This document shows positions 13,716 through 25,140 of a DNA stretch of 64,000 bases, piece after piece. Made by a program: the position numbers and the translations under genes. The stretch is from Polyodon spathula (lineage: Eukaryota > Chordata > Actinopteri > Acipenseriformes > Polyodontidae). The notes below the pieces were generated by a model, which worked only from the letters and a program-made list of their open reading frames with translations, ran no database searches and was not told where the DNA came from. The DNA lies in NCBI RefSeq assembly GCF_017654505.1, contig NC_054548.1, positions 22,776,947 to 22,840,946 on the forward strand, in the 5' to 3' direction. Within the stretch, counting starts at the first letter, position 1. Every line of letters begins with the position of its first letter.

Positions 13716-13776
13716 TATGTATGGGATAATGTATACCTGCATATGAGGGACACATCAGAACCGCATAACCCAAGGG

Positions 13777-14756
13777 TTAGCGGTGTGAGCTTACACCCTC
13801 AAGGACCCTTGTGCCAAATAAAGGCAGGGCACTACCTACCACATTAAGACGGTTGAACCTGAAAAAAGTATATGGCATAGCCCAGCTAGCTGCAGTACAA
13901 ATATCCGACAGCGAGGCCCCTCTGAAGAGGGCCCAATATGTAGTCAACCCTCTAGTGGAGGGTGCGGCTATCCTCTCATATGGAGGCAAGCCAGCACCAT
14001 CATACGCAGTCGAGAATGTCCACAATTCAATGTGACAGACACTGCTTTGAGGGGCTGTCCTAGGGTCTGTATCCCATGATAGACAAAGAGCTGGACAGAC
14101 TGATGAAGAGCTCCTGTCCTATCCACATAGCATCTCATTGCCCGCACTGGGCAGAGGAAATTCAATCTCTCATCCTCCATTGAAGCAAACGGGTTGATGG
14201 AAGGTCTCCAGTTTCAAAGACTGATTAATGTGGAAGGCTGTGATTACCTTGGGGAGGAAAGCAGGGTTGGTGTGCAGAGACACCCTTCTGCCATCCTCCT
14301 GCAGCTCACTGACCCGCTTAGCGGAGGTGATAGCCACAAGGAAGGCTGTCTTCATAGACAGATACTTCAACACTACGGAGCATATGTGCCCAAATAGGGC
14401 CTTCATGAGAGCCTACAGTACAATATCAAGGCTCCATTCGGGAAGTACAGTCCTCCTGGGAGGGTGTAATTGATGAGCGCTTTTAAGAAATCGGGTAGAC
14501 AAGAAATGCACACCCAGAGACATCAGATCTATGGGGGTTTGGCATGCAGAAATAGCCGCTAAATACGCCTTCAAAGTGGAAGGTGACCTACAGGCATCAA
14601 GCAATTCTTGCAGAAACTGAAAGATAACTGACATAGGGCAAGAGATTGGGTCATGGCTTCTAGCCAAACACCAAGCTTGAAAATACCTCCACTTGTAGGT
14701 GTACAACTACCTAGTGGAGTCTGCCCTGACATTCTGCAAAGTACCCACAACCACAT
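13777..14756 (-). pseudogene. DIRS tyrosine recombinase pseudogene, catalytic Tyr apparently lost
   Basis: The protein would integrate the circular DIRS DNA copy. The N-terminal SAM-like domain is at 14706-14413 (YKWRYFQAWCLARSHDPISC, then LLDACRSPSTLKAYLAAIS). The core follows at 14406-14170 (LVAITSAKRVSELQ, NPAFLPKV). The C-terminal part is at 14180-13777 (CPVRAMRCYVDRTG, then STRGLTTYWALFRG and ICTAASWA). The last segment reads FFRFNRLNV, where the family usually has RFY followed by a Leu/Asp stretch. The nucleophilic Tyr is thus replaced by Asn (codon AAC). Frame changes separate the three blocks. The family is recognised from conserved DIRS recombinase wording; the Tyr assignment assumes the usual alignment. 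Confidence 0.8.
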
Positions 14757-14771
14757 CTGATAGCCCTAGGG

Positions 14772-16166
14772 CTAACCAGCGGTCCCTTTCAGAGGCCAGA
14801 CCCATAGCCGGAAACCTGCCAGGTTCTGGGTGCCAAAGAATGCCTTTCGCCTGACTGAGGAGATCCATGCACTGTGGGATCTCCCAGGGCTGGCCGTATA
14901 ACAGCTGGAACAGGGTCGAGGACCAGATTCTCCTGGGCCACCTGAGGCCACTAGGAGAACTGAGGCCTCCTCTAACTGGACATTTTCAAGAAAGGCTGTG
15001 AGCAGCGGTATAGGCGGGAAATCGTACAAAAACGCTTTGGGCCATTCGTGTGCTAAGGCGTCGATGCAGAGTTGACCGCCTAAGCGGTGGAGTGAATACC
15101 ATAGGGGGCAGTGTGTCATCTCCGCCAAGGTCTCTACTCTGATGGAAGGGGACCCTCCCTCTTGAGGAGGACCTCTGTCCAGTTCACCGCTCTGGGAATA
15201 TGTGTTGTCCACAGGGACAGCAAGTTCCTTTGAGCCCATGTCGGTAGCCTGAAGGCCATGCGATGCAACCCCGGGGACCGTAGGCCACCCTGGTGGTTGA
15301 CATATGCCACCACTGTTAGGTTGTCTGTCCGGACCAACACATGTCTACCTCTTAGCACTGGGAGGGAATGGCGGAGTGCAAGGAAGACTGCAGCTCCAGC
15401 ATGTTTATATGCAGGGACGTCCAGCAGTCCGACCAGGATGCGCAGACTCCTCTGCCTTCCCAGACTGCCCCCAACCCAAGTTGGAGGCATCTGTTGTCAC
15501 CACTTGGTGGTTGAAGACCACTCCCATATGTACACCCTCACGCAGAGGTCATCCTCCACCAGCGTAGGGCTGCTGAGCATGCATGAGACATCGTCTGCCA
15601 GCGTTGTCTCTTGCTTTTGGGATTTAGGTGGAACACACTGAGTCATGGGTACATGTTAGGTAGACCCAGCTGAATGGCCGATATGGCTGTGGCCATCAGA
15701 CCCAAGAGTTTCTGGCACAATAGGAGGGGGGCCTGCTATCCCTGTCGAAACAGGGAGAGGCTACCCTGGATAGCTGCAACTCTATCGTCTGACAGGTATG
15801 TGTGCATCGTACTGCAGTCCAGCCAGAGCCCCAAGTACATCGTGCACTGCGCCTGTGTAAGCCGACTCTGCATCGTTGATGGTGAGGCCCAGCCTCGCCA
15901 GATACTCTGTCCTGATCATAGTGTGGGCCACTGCTCCCTCTTGCAACTGGGAACAGATCAACTAGTCGCCCACACTTTGAAAACATACAAGGAGCGAGGG
16001 AGAAGCCGAATGGCAGCACAGCAAACTTGTAAATGCTTCCCTGAAAAGCAAAGTGGAGGAGCTTCATGTGCTCTAGACTAATGGGAACGTGAAAGCACAC
16101 AATCAAGCTAGCCAGGCTCTTGCCAAGAGCTTGCCCTTGGAGACCAGTGATCTGACCAGTGATCAT
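14772..16166 (-). pseudogene. DIRS reverse transcriptase-RNase H pseudogene
   Basis: The RT part is clear at 16120-15970: CFHVPISLEH, then HFAFQGSIYKFAVLPFGFSL and SLAP, the motif just upstream of the catalytic YXDD box. After FSKC the sequence jumps to LICSQ with a stop codon. The segment that should hold the YXDD catalytic aspartates therefore seems partly deleted. The RNase H part (15490-15134) shows ALRHSLPVLRGRHVLVRTDN and VAYVNHQGG, including the expected TDN. The tail to 14772 matches the DIRS end (DALAHEWP, then LWVWPLKG). Frames shift several times, so this is a dead copy. Confidence 0.8.
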
Positions 16167-16235
16167 GTTTGACAGGCTAGTTGCCTATGCTTCCGCTGCA
16201 TACGCCCGCTTGAGGTGTGTTTCTGTCACCCTGCA

Positions 16236-17249
16236 CTAAGGGTTTGGGCACACTGGGTCTCTGGCCATCCCACCCACCGGCGGGGCATTAACCAGGGCCG
16301 TGATAGTGGATTCTACTGGGGGGAATCCCAGTAGACCCAGCTTTTCCAAGCCTTCTAGAGAGGCAAGTGGTGTGGCCTGTTTCAGCATGCTAAGTCCTGA
16401 GGCTGGATGATCCCAGGAGGAGCTACCTCCTCCTTGAAGTCCGGGAAGGCCGGGAACTTTTTTAGGGCGAGGAGCCATCATCTGCGTCCAGACAACGGAC
16501 CAATGTGGTTCTACGACTGGCATCCTGGGGACCTGCAGGAAAGCTGCAGCGAATCCCATCAGTGCCGAAATGAAAAGCTTGACAACGAGGGAGCGCTGGC
16601 TTCTGTGGATACCTCAAAGCCAGGTTCTTCCTCAGCAGGGCGTTCAAGCTCCCCTCCTACTACATGTCAGATGAGAAGGAGGCCTCCATCCCCAGAGGCC
16701 CCTATAGAAAACGTGTCCTCTTGAACCAGCTGGGACGCCTCTTCCCACCCTGATCTCCCCTGGTGGAGGGGGATATGGCAATTGGGGCTGTAATGGAGTT
16801 GGGACTGCGGCCAGGGCCGCAGGTGCCTGTTTGGCCAAGAGCTCCAGGACCTGAGGCATCTGGGCTTTAAAGTCCATAATGTCCCTCTCCTGCTTTGAAC
16901 GTTTCACCCTTCTTGACTGAGGTGATTTATGGGGTCCTGTGCATCAGGGATCTCCAGCAGGCGGTCCTGGGACAGTTCATGGAGGAGGGACTCTGGGGCT
17001 CCAAAAGCCGCCGACGAGCAGGTCACAGAGGATGCAGAACTCACCTTCGTGGCCCTCTCCAACCTATTCTCCCTTACTTGAGACTGAAAAGACGCACAGG
17101 TGCGGCAGGCCACCTCTCTCTTGAGGCTTGATTTTGGCCTTGCAGACCGTACAGGGGTGGAACCCTGACTTGCCTGACATCAGTTCGGTGTTCTGTATTG
17201 ACTGTGCACTGAACACCACTTGCACTGGCTGCAACGAGTGCTCAAGCAC
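16236..17249 (-). pseudogene. DIRS gag-like pseudogene
   Basis: Consecutive minus-strand frames encode sequence typical of fish DIRS gag proteins. Examples are a Cys-containing N-terminal segment (CTVCKAKIKPQE, near 17145), a helical stretch DIMDFKAQMPQVLELLAKQ (near 16850), and near 16300 the segment LKQATPLASLEGLEKLGLLG followed by FPPVESTITALV, which is strongly conserved in DIRS gags. At least three frame changes separate these blocks. Gag would package the element RNA; this copy cannot make an intact protein. The family is recognised from memory of DIRS proteins and not from a search. Confidence 0.7.
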
Positions 17250-17290
17250 TGATTATAAGATTCAGTTCCGGCTTCTCTTGCAGAGAAATT

Positions 17291-17661
17291 ACAAACAAGA
17301 TACAGTGAGAAAAAAAATGAACATAGTATGATATATTGTAGTTTTTACAGAAATGAAACTGATAGTCTGAAAACACATCTACTTTACAGTCTTAGACTCA
17401 AGAGCCATGCCAGCATTGTCCTACCCCTTAAGAACCAATACATACTCTTGATTCGCTGCTATAGTACTCCCCTGAGCTACTAACTCCCACCTAATAGGCT
17501 GTCTGTAAATGGAATCGATAAATGTACTGTAGTCAAAGTAGGTTAGCCACACACGCTGCTACATACAGGTATGCAATCATATTACAGAAAATAAGCAACT
17601 GCGATACTTCTAAAATTTCATAAATCATGTAATAAAATATTGGAACATTTGAAAATTGTAG

Positions 17662-17666
<5 letters not shown>
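17291..17666. other. Non-coding gap between DIRS and the TA array
   Basis: AT-rich, with no recognised element. The outer end of the DIRS element may lie in here. Confidence 0.4.

Positions 17667-17738
<72 letters not shown>
17667..17738. repeat. (TA)n microsatellite, left of the Tc1 element
   Basis: About 36 TA units end exactly at the Tc1 terminus. With 19334-19410 it formed one longer array before the insertion. Confidence 0.97.
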
Positions 17739-17741
<3 letters not shown>

Positions 17742-19330
17742 TGCCTTGCAAAAGTATTCAGACCCCTGACCAATTCTCTCATATTACTGAATTACAAATG
17801 GTACATTGAAATTTCGTTCTGTTCGATATTTTTTTTTAAAACACTTAAACTCAAAATCAATTATTGTAAGGTGACATTGGTTTTATGTTGGGAAATATTT
17901 TTAAGAAAAATAAAAAATGGAAATATCTTGCTTGCATAAGAATTCAACCCCCACACATTAATATTTGGTAGAGCCACCTTTCACTGCAATAACAGCTAAG
18001 TCTTTTGTATCAGCTTTGTGTCGGAGTGATTTAGTCCCATTCTTCTTGGCAGATTTGCTCTAGGTTGTTCAGATTGGTTGGACGATGTTTGTGGACCGCA
18101 ATTTTCAAATAGTGCCACAGATTCTCAATGGGATTGAGATCAGGACTTTGACTGGGCCTCTGTAGGACATTCACCTTTTTGTTCTTGAGCCACTCCAATG
18201 TTGCTTTGGCCTTGTGCTTGGGATCATTGTCCTGCTGAAAGGTGAATTTCCTCCCAAGCTTCAGTTTTTTAGCGGACAGAAGCAGATTCTTTTGCAGTAT
18301 TTTCCTGTATTTTGCTCCATCCATTCTTCCTTCAATTGTAACAAGACTCCCAGTCCTCGCTGATGAGAAGCATCCCCACAGCATGACGCTGCCACCGCCA
18401 TACTTCACTGTAGGGATGGTGTGTCTTGAGGCATGGGCAATGTTAGGTTTGCGTCACACATAGCGCTTTGAGTTTTGGCCAAAAAGCTCTGTCTTGGTCT
18501 CATCTGACCACAAAACCTTTTCCCACATCGCAGCTGGGTCATTTTCATGCTTTCTGGCAAACTCCAGGCGTGCTTTCAGATTTTACTTTTTGAGTAATGG
18601 CTTCTTTCTTGCCACCCTCCTATTCATGCCAGTGTTATGCAGAGCTCTTGATATGGTTGACTGGTGCACCATTACTCTGCTCCCAGCCACTGTAGCTCCT
18701 TCAAAGTGATTGTTGGCCTCTCTGTGGCTTCTCTCACAAGTCTCCTTCTTGTTTGAGCGCTGAGTTTTCAGGGGGGGCCTTTTCTTGGCAGTGCCTGGGT
18801 GGTGTGATGCAGCTTCCACTTCCTGATTATTGACCCAACTGTGCTCACTGGGATATCCAAACACTTGGATATTATTTTGTACCCTTTCCCTATTCTATGC
18901 ATTTGTATTACTTTTATCTCTAACTTCTGTAGAATGCTCTTTGGTCTTCTTTTTTCTTCAGATTCACAGCCTTACCAACGATCCTTCAACAGTGGGGTTT
19001 TTATCCAGAAAATGTGACAGTAACTTTAATGGTTCACAGGTGGAGGCCAATGGTAAGGTAACTGTGTCCTCATTTGGGCAATTTCTTTCATCGGTGCAAA
19101 CTGGGAGCTTCCACAGCACAGGGGTTGAATACTTATGCAAGCAAGATATTTCAGTTTTTTATTTTTCTTAAAAATATTTTCCAGCATAAAACCAATGTCA
19201 CCTTACAATGATTGATTCTGAGTTTCAGTGTTTAAAAATAAAATATCAAACAGAACGAAATTTCAATGTACCATTTGTAATTCGGTAATATGAGAGAATT
19301 GGTCAGGGGTCTGAATACTTTTGCAAGGCA

Positions 19331-19333
<3 letters not shown>
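17739..19333 (-). mobile_element. Tc1-like DNA transposon, complete but inactivated
   Basis: The left end CAGTGCCTTGCAAAAGTATT is mirrored at the right end (AATACTTTTGCAAGGCACTG). The terminal inverted repeats extend about 210 bp on each side. Within each TIR there are two directly repeated binding-site-like blocks: outer CTTGCAAAAGTATTCAGACC and inner CTTGCATAAGAATTCAACCC (near 17928), with the mirror pair near 19130. This is the IR/DR layout known from fish Tc1 elements. TA lies at both outer edges, as expected for the target duplication. Total length is about 1.6 kb. The transposase gene inside is on the minus strand. Confidence 0.93.
18031..18965 (-). pseudogene. Tc1 transposase pseudogene
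   Basis: Read on the minus strand, an N-terminal helix-turn-helix region is present but in shifting frames (HRIGKGYKIISKCLDIPVST, near 18870). It is followed by the second DNA-binding part (STISRALHNTGMNRRVARKK, near 18620). The DDE catalytic core retains all three acidic positions: SDETK (near 18503), [12 protein letters not shown] (near 18230) and [11 protein letters not shown] (near 18125). Disruptions are at least two frameshifts (near 18775 and 18590), an in-frame stop shortly after SKRYV (near 18460) and a premature stop after EEWD at 18031. The enzyme would cut and paste the element at TA sites; this copy cannot encode it. Confidence 0.9.

Positions 19334-19410
<77 letters not shown>
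19334..19410. repeat. (TA)n microsatellite, right of the Tc1 element
   Basis: About 38 TA units lie between the Tc1 right end and the start of dispersed repeat copy B. Confidence 0.97.
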
Positions 19411-19411
<1 letters not shown>

Positions 19412-19412
19412 G

Positions 19413-20004
<592 letters not shown>

Positions 20005-23000
20005 CATTGTAATTTGGCATTACAGTAACATTTTGTAAGCTCTTGGTGGATACTAAGGAATTTCTAAGAGGTAAAAAAGTACAGTAATTATATTTGAATA
20101 GTAGGCAGAAAATTAAGACTCACATCATAAATATTCCATAGAATAATCCACTTTAGAAATGTACATTACCTGAGTCCTTGCAGTTTGATTCAGGATCAAG
20201 ATTTGACATTTTACCTTAAAAATATGTATTTATTTATTTAATTTCGCACAAAAACTTGATACTGATCTGCTGTAATAGAAGTATAGTATGTAATGCTCAT
20301 TCTTTAATGTTCTAGACCCTTGAATATAGCAACTCTGGTACATACCAACATGTTTGTAAACAAAGTACACTTACTCTATAGTTCAGAATTAGTTGGTATT
20401 TTAAAGGATTGTTAGTCATAATATATTAATTTTGTAAATCTTTAAAGTTATTAAATTAAAATATGAAAACAACAACAACAAAACGTAACTTATTTTGAGG
20501 AATTGTATGATTTCATGGTTGCTGCAGTCCTGTGACAATTACATAATGACATCATGTAATCTGCTGTTAAATTTCTAGAATGACGGTGGCAAACAAGTTT
20601 CAAAGGGTGAGGCACCATGTGTACCTGCAGCAGAAACTGTACTTTGGTGATGTAATGAAACTGGACTAAGGTTCATCTGGTTCATGAAGTTCAACACACA
20701 AAACAATAATAGAATGTAGTAAGCTGACACCAAAGAATCATATTTTAATATGCAGGGTCCTGCAGTTTTAATACAAAATACACTATACTTTGAATTTAAT
20801 GCAATATTCTTGTAATGTCATATTTATAAATAATGAGAAACTCCATCTTTAAAAGAGGTCCCATTATTATTCTTGAATTGCAAAAAGACACATATTTTTA
20901 AGACTTATTTAATTCATCATGTACTAATAAGGATGTTGCTGTATTTCTACAGCTGTGTTTGCTAATGGTTAGAACAGTTGCTATCATAATTTGGTTTACA
21001 ACTGAATACATGTAAATAGTGTTTTGTTTACTGTTGTAGGCACATAAAATCATACTAATCTAATGCATTTAGATAGATTCCTAACACATTTGGTAATTTT
21101 ATTAAACACAAACTGGCTTTCAAGAACAAGACCAGGCTAATCGTTATCCTCCTTGTTAAAAAGTGATACTTTTCATGTTGTGTTGTTTTATTTTTTATAA
21201 AGTGAAAAGATGAAAGACAGGTATGAAGCCTTCGTCTTCTCAGAGTGTTTTTAAACATGAATGACAGTGCCAGTATTGTTTTTAGCTCTAGGCAACAAAC
21301 AAAAAAAGTGTGATGTATGAAGTTGACTTTTGCTACTGTGAACAGGTTGTTGAGGAACTTGAAACAGAAATTGCTATAACACCTGAGGATGTCTTCAGGC
21401 ACAGCTAGATCAAAATTCCTGTTATCCCCTAATCATAACTAGTCGTAGAAAGAACCCACCATCTCACGATCTGTTACATACCTAGTTAAGCACTAAAATA
21501 TTCTGTGTGTGTGTTGGGGTCATTAGAGGGCAATTGACCTTTGACTTGCAGAACAGGACCATTAGGACTTTAATATAGAATAATGATTCCAGGTGAAAAG
21601 TGAAGGTTTTAATTTCTGTGGGAGGAGGAATTGGGTATTTTCTTAGTTTCTTAATTACTCTATCTCAAGAAATTCTGAAAAACATAGCCATAGACTACAG
21701 TTATAGTTTATAAGGAAGTTGGTTGAATTTTCTAACCACCTTCACACTCTCACAGTTTGTACTTCATTGCAATACCAACAGAAACATGAATATATTAAAA
21801 ACAACCTACCTAAAAGCATCTTACAAACAAGCTCAGGTATTTTCACTCTTTCTGTTTATTAGGGAGTATTTCAGTCTGTATGTCTAGGTAGAAACTGGCA
21901 CTGCATTTTAAGCTGTGATTCATATAGTTTAAGTAATACACAAATCCAGAGAGAAGAAGCCCTGCCCTTGAAAGTACAATTCTAAATTAGTTTCACAAAC
22001 CAAAGCAGCTGAGTTATTGTTTTAAGGAGTGGGGATCTTTGTTTGCAGTAATAGAGGATTCTCGTCATCAGCAGCACAAAGCCAGGAGTGTTTGTTTTCA
22101 CAGCTTGGCTGTGAGCAGTAGTGATGATGGCCTAGTCTTCCCAGCAGGATCTGGGGACCATGTGCTAGCCAAGACACTGACTCCGCAATTAGTTTCACCT
22201 GTGTAGCCAGATATGTGGAGAGAAAGAAAACACTCTGAGAAGAAAAAAAAAACAACAACCTTATTGGCTTTTTTCAGCTGGTCCCAGTTGGAGCCACAAG
22301 CCTTCTCATTTAACTCAGCCAATTAACAAACCGGCTACTTCTCGTCTGGGTGGGGTGCCGTGTTGTGACAGATGAAGCGGTATGGAGGAAGTCTCCTGGG
22401 AACTTTGGTTCTCTCAAGTGTTGAAAAAGTCTTCCTCTTGGAGCCACTTCGAAAACCATTCCCACAGCATCTTTATAAACTGTCTGTCACCCAAATACCT
22501 CAGTGATTTAGGGTTAAGGGCAAGCAATTAATCAGTCTGTAATAAGTCGGGAGTTGTGACATGAATTCCACTGTTGCAAAACAGTATGGTAAACAAAGAA
22601 TAAATACATATGAAAATAGCTACCCTATTTCTTTAATCGTTTATGAAATGTACTAGGAATGAAAACTCTACAAAAAAATATTTTGGTAACTCATAACATA
22701 AGAGTTGTAAATAAGGCCATATAGTTCGACTGTTACATTAGTATTAGAAGTAAAACATCATTTATGACTACAAATATTATTCAGCTTATATTCAGGTTTT
22801 AAATAATTTTAAAGAAATCATTATCATAAATTCACATTAAAAAATGGCAAAAAAATTATTTCTTCACAATGCAGTTTGTTGTCAAAAGTGGATAAATATA
22901 ATAATAGCATCCATAACCTGCTCTTTAACATCACATTGTCGTTTTGTGAAAGCTATGAGCTTGGGTGACATTATTGCAAAATGCATTACATTGTACCTTT

Positions 23001-23680
23001 CTCTATTTAATGGGAACATACCCCTCTCCTCACAGACAAGAAACTATAAATAAACTGAATTCCCCTCTCATAAATGTACACAGGCTAACATACTACAGTT
23101 ATAACATTGCTGCAAATTCAAAGATTGTATATGGTAACTGCAGATATATCAGAACAACATTTTCACTTCCAGAATTCTTGGCCCTCATGGATGGTATTGA
23201 TAGTCATAATGTCATGTGTAGTGATAATTCACCAATAATTCCTGTTAAGCATTCTTATAACTCCTCAGAGCAACTGTTCCATATGCATTGTGCCAGAGGC
23301 ATAGATTACATACAAGAAAACGAGCTAGCCTAATAAATTAATCAATATCCAATAACACCCACACATCAAGTGCTGACATATGGATTTCTCCTCCTAAAGA
23401 GTCAGGAGGGAAATAAACCCTACCTTTATAGTACTATTTTTAAAGTTCACCTGAGAAAAAAATACAAATAAAATAAAACTACACCGTTAGTTCTGTAAGC
23501 TATTACAGCTTAAAGTAAAATGTACAGTATATGCAATGACTCTACTCACAAAAAATGTGTTTGAATTTTTGGCGAGGACGTTTTTTTTTCAAAGCCCATT
23601 TTGATTAATGAAATGAGAAAAATGTGCATGGGGTAGGGGGTCAGGGTTGGTAGGTGAAAACATAAGCCTGATACCAGCTT
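20005..23680. other. Non-coding stretch, nothing recognised
   Basis: About 3.7 kb of mostly AT-rich DNA. The longest frame (21055-21402, minus, 115 residues) has no recognisable domain. Around 22020-22420 composition is more balanced and could hold a conserved non-coding element, but nothing in the sequence itself proves that. Confidence 0.45.
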
Positions 23681-23770
23681 CTGCAAGGGAGCAAGCTCTT
23701 CTGTACAGCAGTATTGGCATTATGCTTCAGAGGGGGAGGTCCTGGGTTCTCGTCCCACCTCCACCAGTGA
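23681..23770 (+). repeat. tRNA-like segment, possible SINE head
   Basis: The segment includes a box A-like stretch (near 23705, ACAGCAGTATTGGC) and a box B-like stretch (near 23748, GGTTCTCGTCCC), spaced as in tRNA-derived SINEs. It ends CCTCCACCA. I cannot fold a complete cloverleaf, so a functional tRNA is unlikely. The call rests on the box-like motifs only. Confidence 0.35.
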
Positions 23771-25140
23771 GAACCCCCTGCCTGCAGGAACTGAGATTGT
23801 TACATGAAGTTAGTTCACAAAACCCTTTTCAACTGTTTTAGAGGGGCTTATTTGATTTTTTTTTTTTTTAAAGCTGTTTAAGCATTCCTTAAAACAATCC
23901 TTAGTTTTGTGTCCATTAGCAAATATTCCCACTATTGACTTTATTATATTGAAGTTTTTATATTAGAATTGACGATCGATTGTTTTGGATATTGGTCAAG
24001 GTTATTTTTTAAAACTTTTTGTCAAAGAAGTTAGAATGTGTTCACAAAGTTTTTTTGTTTTTTTTTCATTTTTTTATCAAAATGTTTTCTTTTAGTGACA
24101 AATATCCAAAGTCAGCTGGAAATCACTGGGGATGAATACAGATATTTTAAAAAGTTATAATTGCATGGCTTCTAAGGGTTGATTGAGCAATTTTCATCTG
24201 GCGTGGATAAGCTGTGAATTACATTTAAATGTCGCCACTGGGGAAATGATTACATGGTCCTCTGAGTTACTTAACAATCTAGTTAAGATCTTCTATTTAT
24301 AAAATGCGTCCAAATGACAGCTTAATGGTGTTAAGCGAAATATAGCCGTGTGCTTCTTAAGCATTTTAGTTTTGTCTTTTTTTCATCACACACAACATGT
24401 TAATTGTATTATTGGTTTGTTTGGCTTAATACAAGGTCCAAAACATGTTCTGATCCCTCAAACAGCAGTCCTTCCACCACCTATCACAAAAGAGGATTTC
24501 ATCCTTGTTTTTTTTTTGTTTGTTTTTTTCACAGTAGCACAATCCTATTGGTTGAGAAGAAAATCACTTTTGGTGCATATTCAACATTTTCAACCTCAAA
24601 TGCCACAAAAAACAAACCCCTTTAGATACTACAAAGGAGCAGGAAGATTTGGGCACGAATGGCTCCTACATTTTTAATTTTACCACACTTTTTACTAGAA
24701 GAGTAAAACGAATCAACCAAAAGACAGCCATATACTGAAGATAGAATATCAGAATACATATTTTTGCTCATAAAACAGTAATATAATCACCCTGTGATCT
24801 CAACCAATATGTTATCCTTAATGATCTCTTATCAGGGGCTGTCAATGCTGTATTCAAAATCGAACACTGTTGTACTACAGTACATTACTTCAAAGCATAA
24901 AAGGCTGATTAGTATCAGTAACATGCAGGAGTTGTAACTTGCTGGCTCCATTAGGAGTTTGTTAGAAATTTGTTGATGTACAAATGCCTGCTGCCAACTG
25001 TAACTGTTTGTTCACAAATCAAACATCTCCAATCCCCGCCCATTCTTCAAACCCCCCAGCACATACTGTAAATACACAAACACACACATAGAAATACTTT
25101 AATAACATATGTAAGGATGTATAGAGCAAGTTACACTCAG
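23771..25140. other. Non-coding stretch, nothing recognised
   Basis: AT-rich DNA with several T runs (near 23859, 24059 and 24510). Open frames at 24348-24677 and 24404-24625 show no motif and are T-rich artefacts. The CR1 element begins near the right edge. Confidence 0.5.

Larger units (their letters stand above)
13716..17290 (-). mobile_element. DIRS-like tyrosine-recombinase retrotransposon, decayed
   Basis: Read on the minus strand, the block holds, in order, gag-like sequence (17249-16236), reverse transcriptase (16166-15696), RNase H (15490-14772) and a tyrosine recombinase (14756-13777). This is the domain set of vertebrate DIRS elements. The region is much more GC-rich than its flanks, as expected for an insertion. 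All reading frames are interrupted. I could not find the inverted terminal repeats or the internal complementary region, nor a methyltransferase domain. The copy therefore looks truncated or degraded at both ends, and the limits given are approximate. Confidence 0.85.

Noticed and set aside
13811..17331. Plus-strand frames across the DIRS element, up to 135 residues
   Set aside because: They lie opposite the DIRS domains recognised on the minus strand and carry no motif of their own; GC-rich sequence lengthens chance frames.
21055..21402. 115-residue minus-strand frame
   Set aside because: No recognisable domain, no splice or coding context, AT-rich composition.
22022..22322. Two overlapping minus-strand frames
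   Set aside because: No conserved motif and no exon-like borders.
23681..23770. Functional tRNA gene
   Set aside because: Box-like motifs are present, but no full cloverleaf could be drawn.
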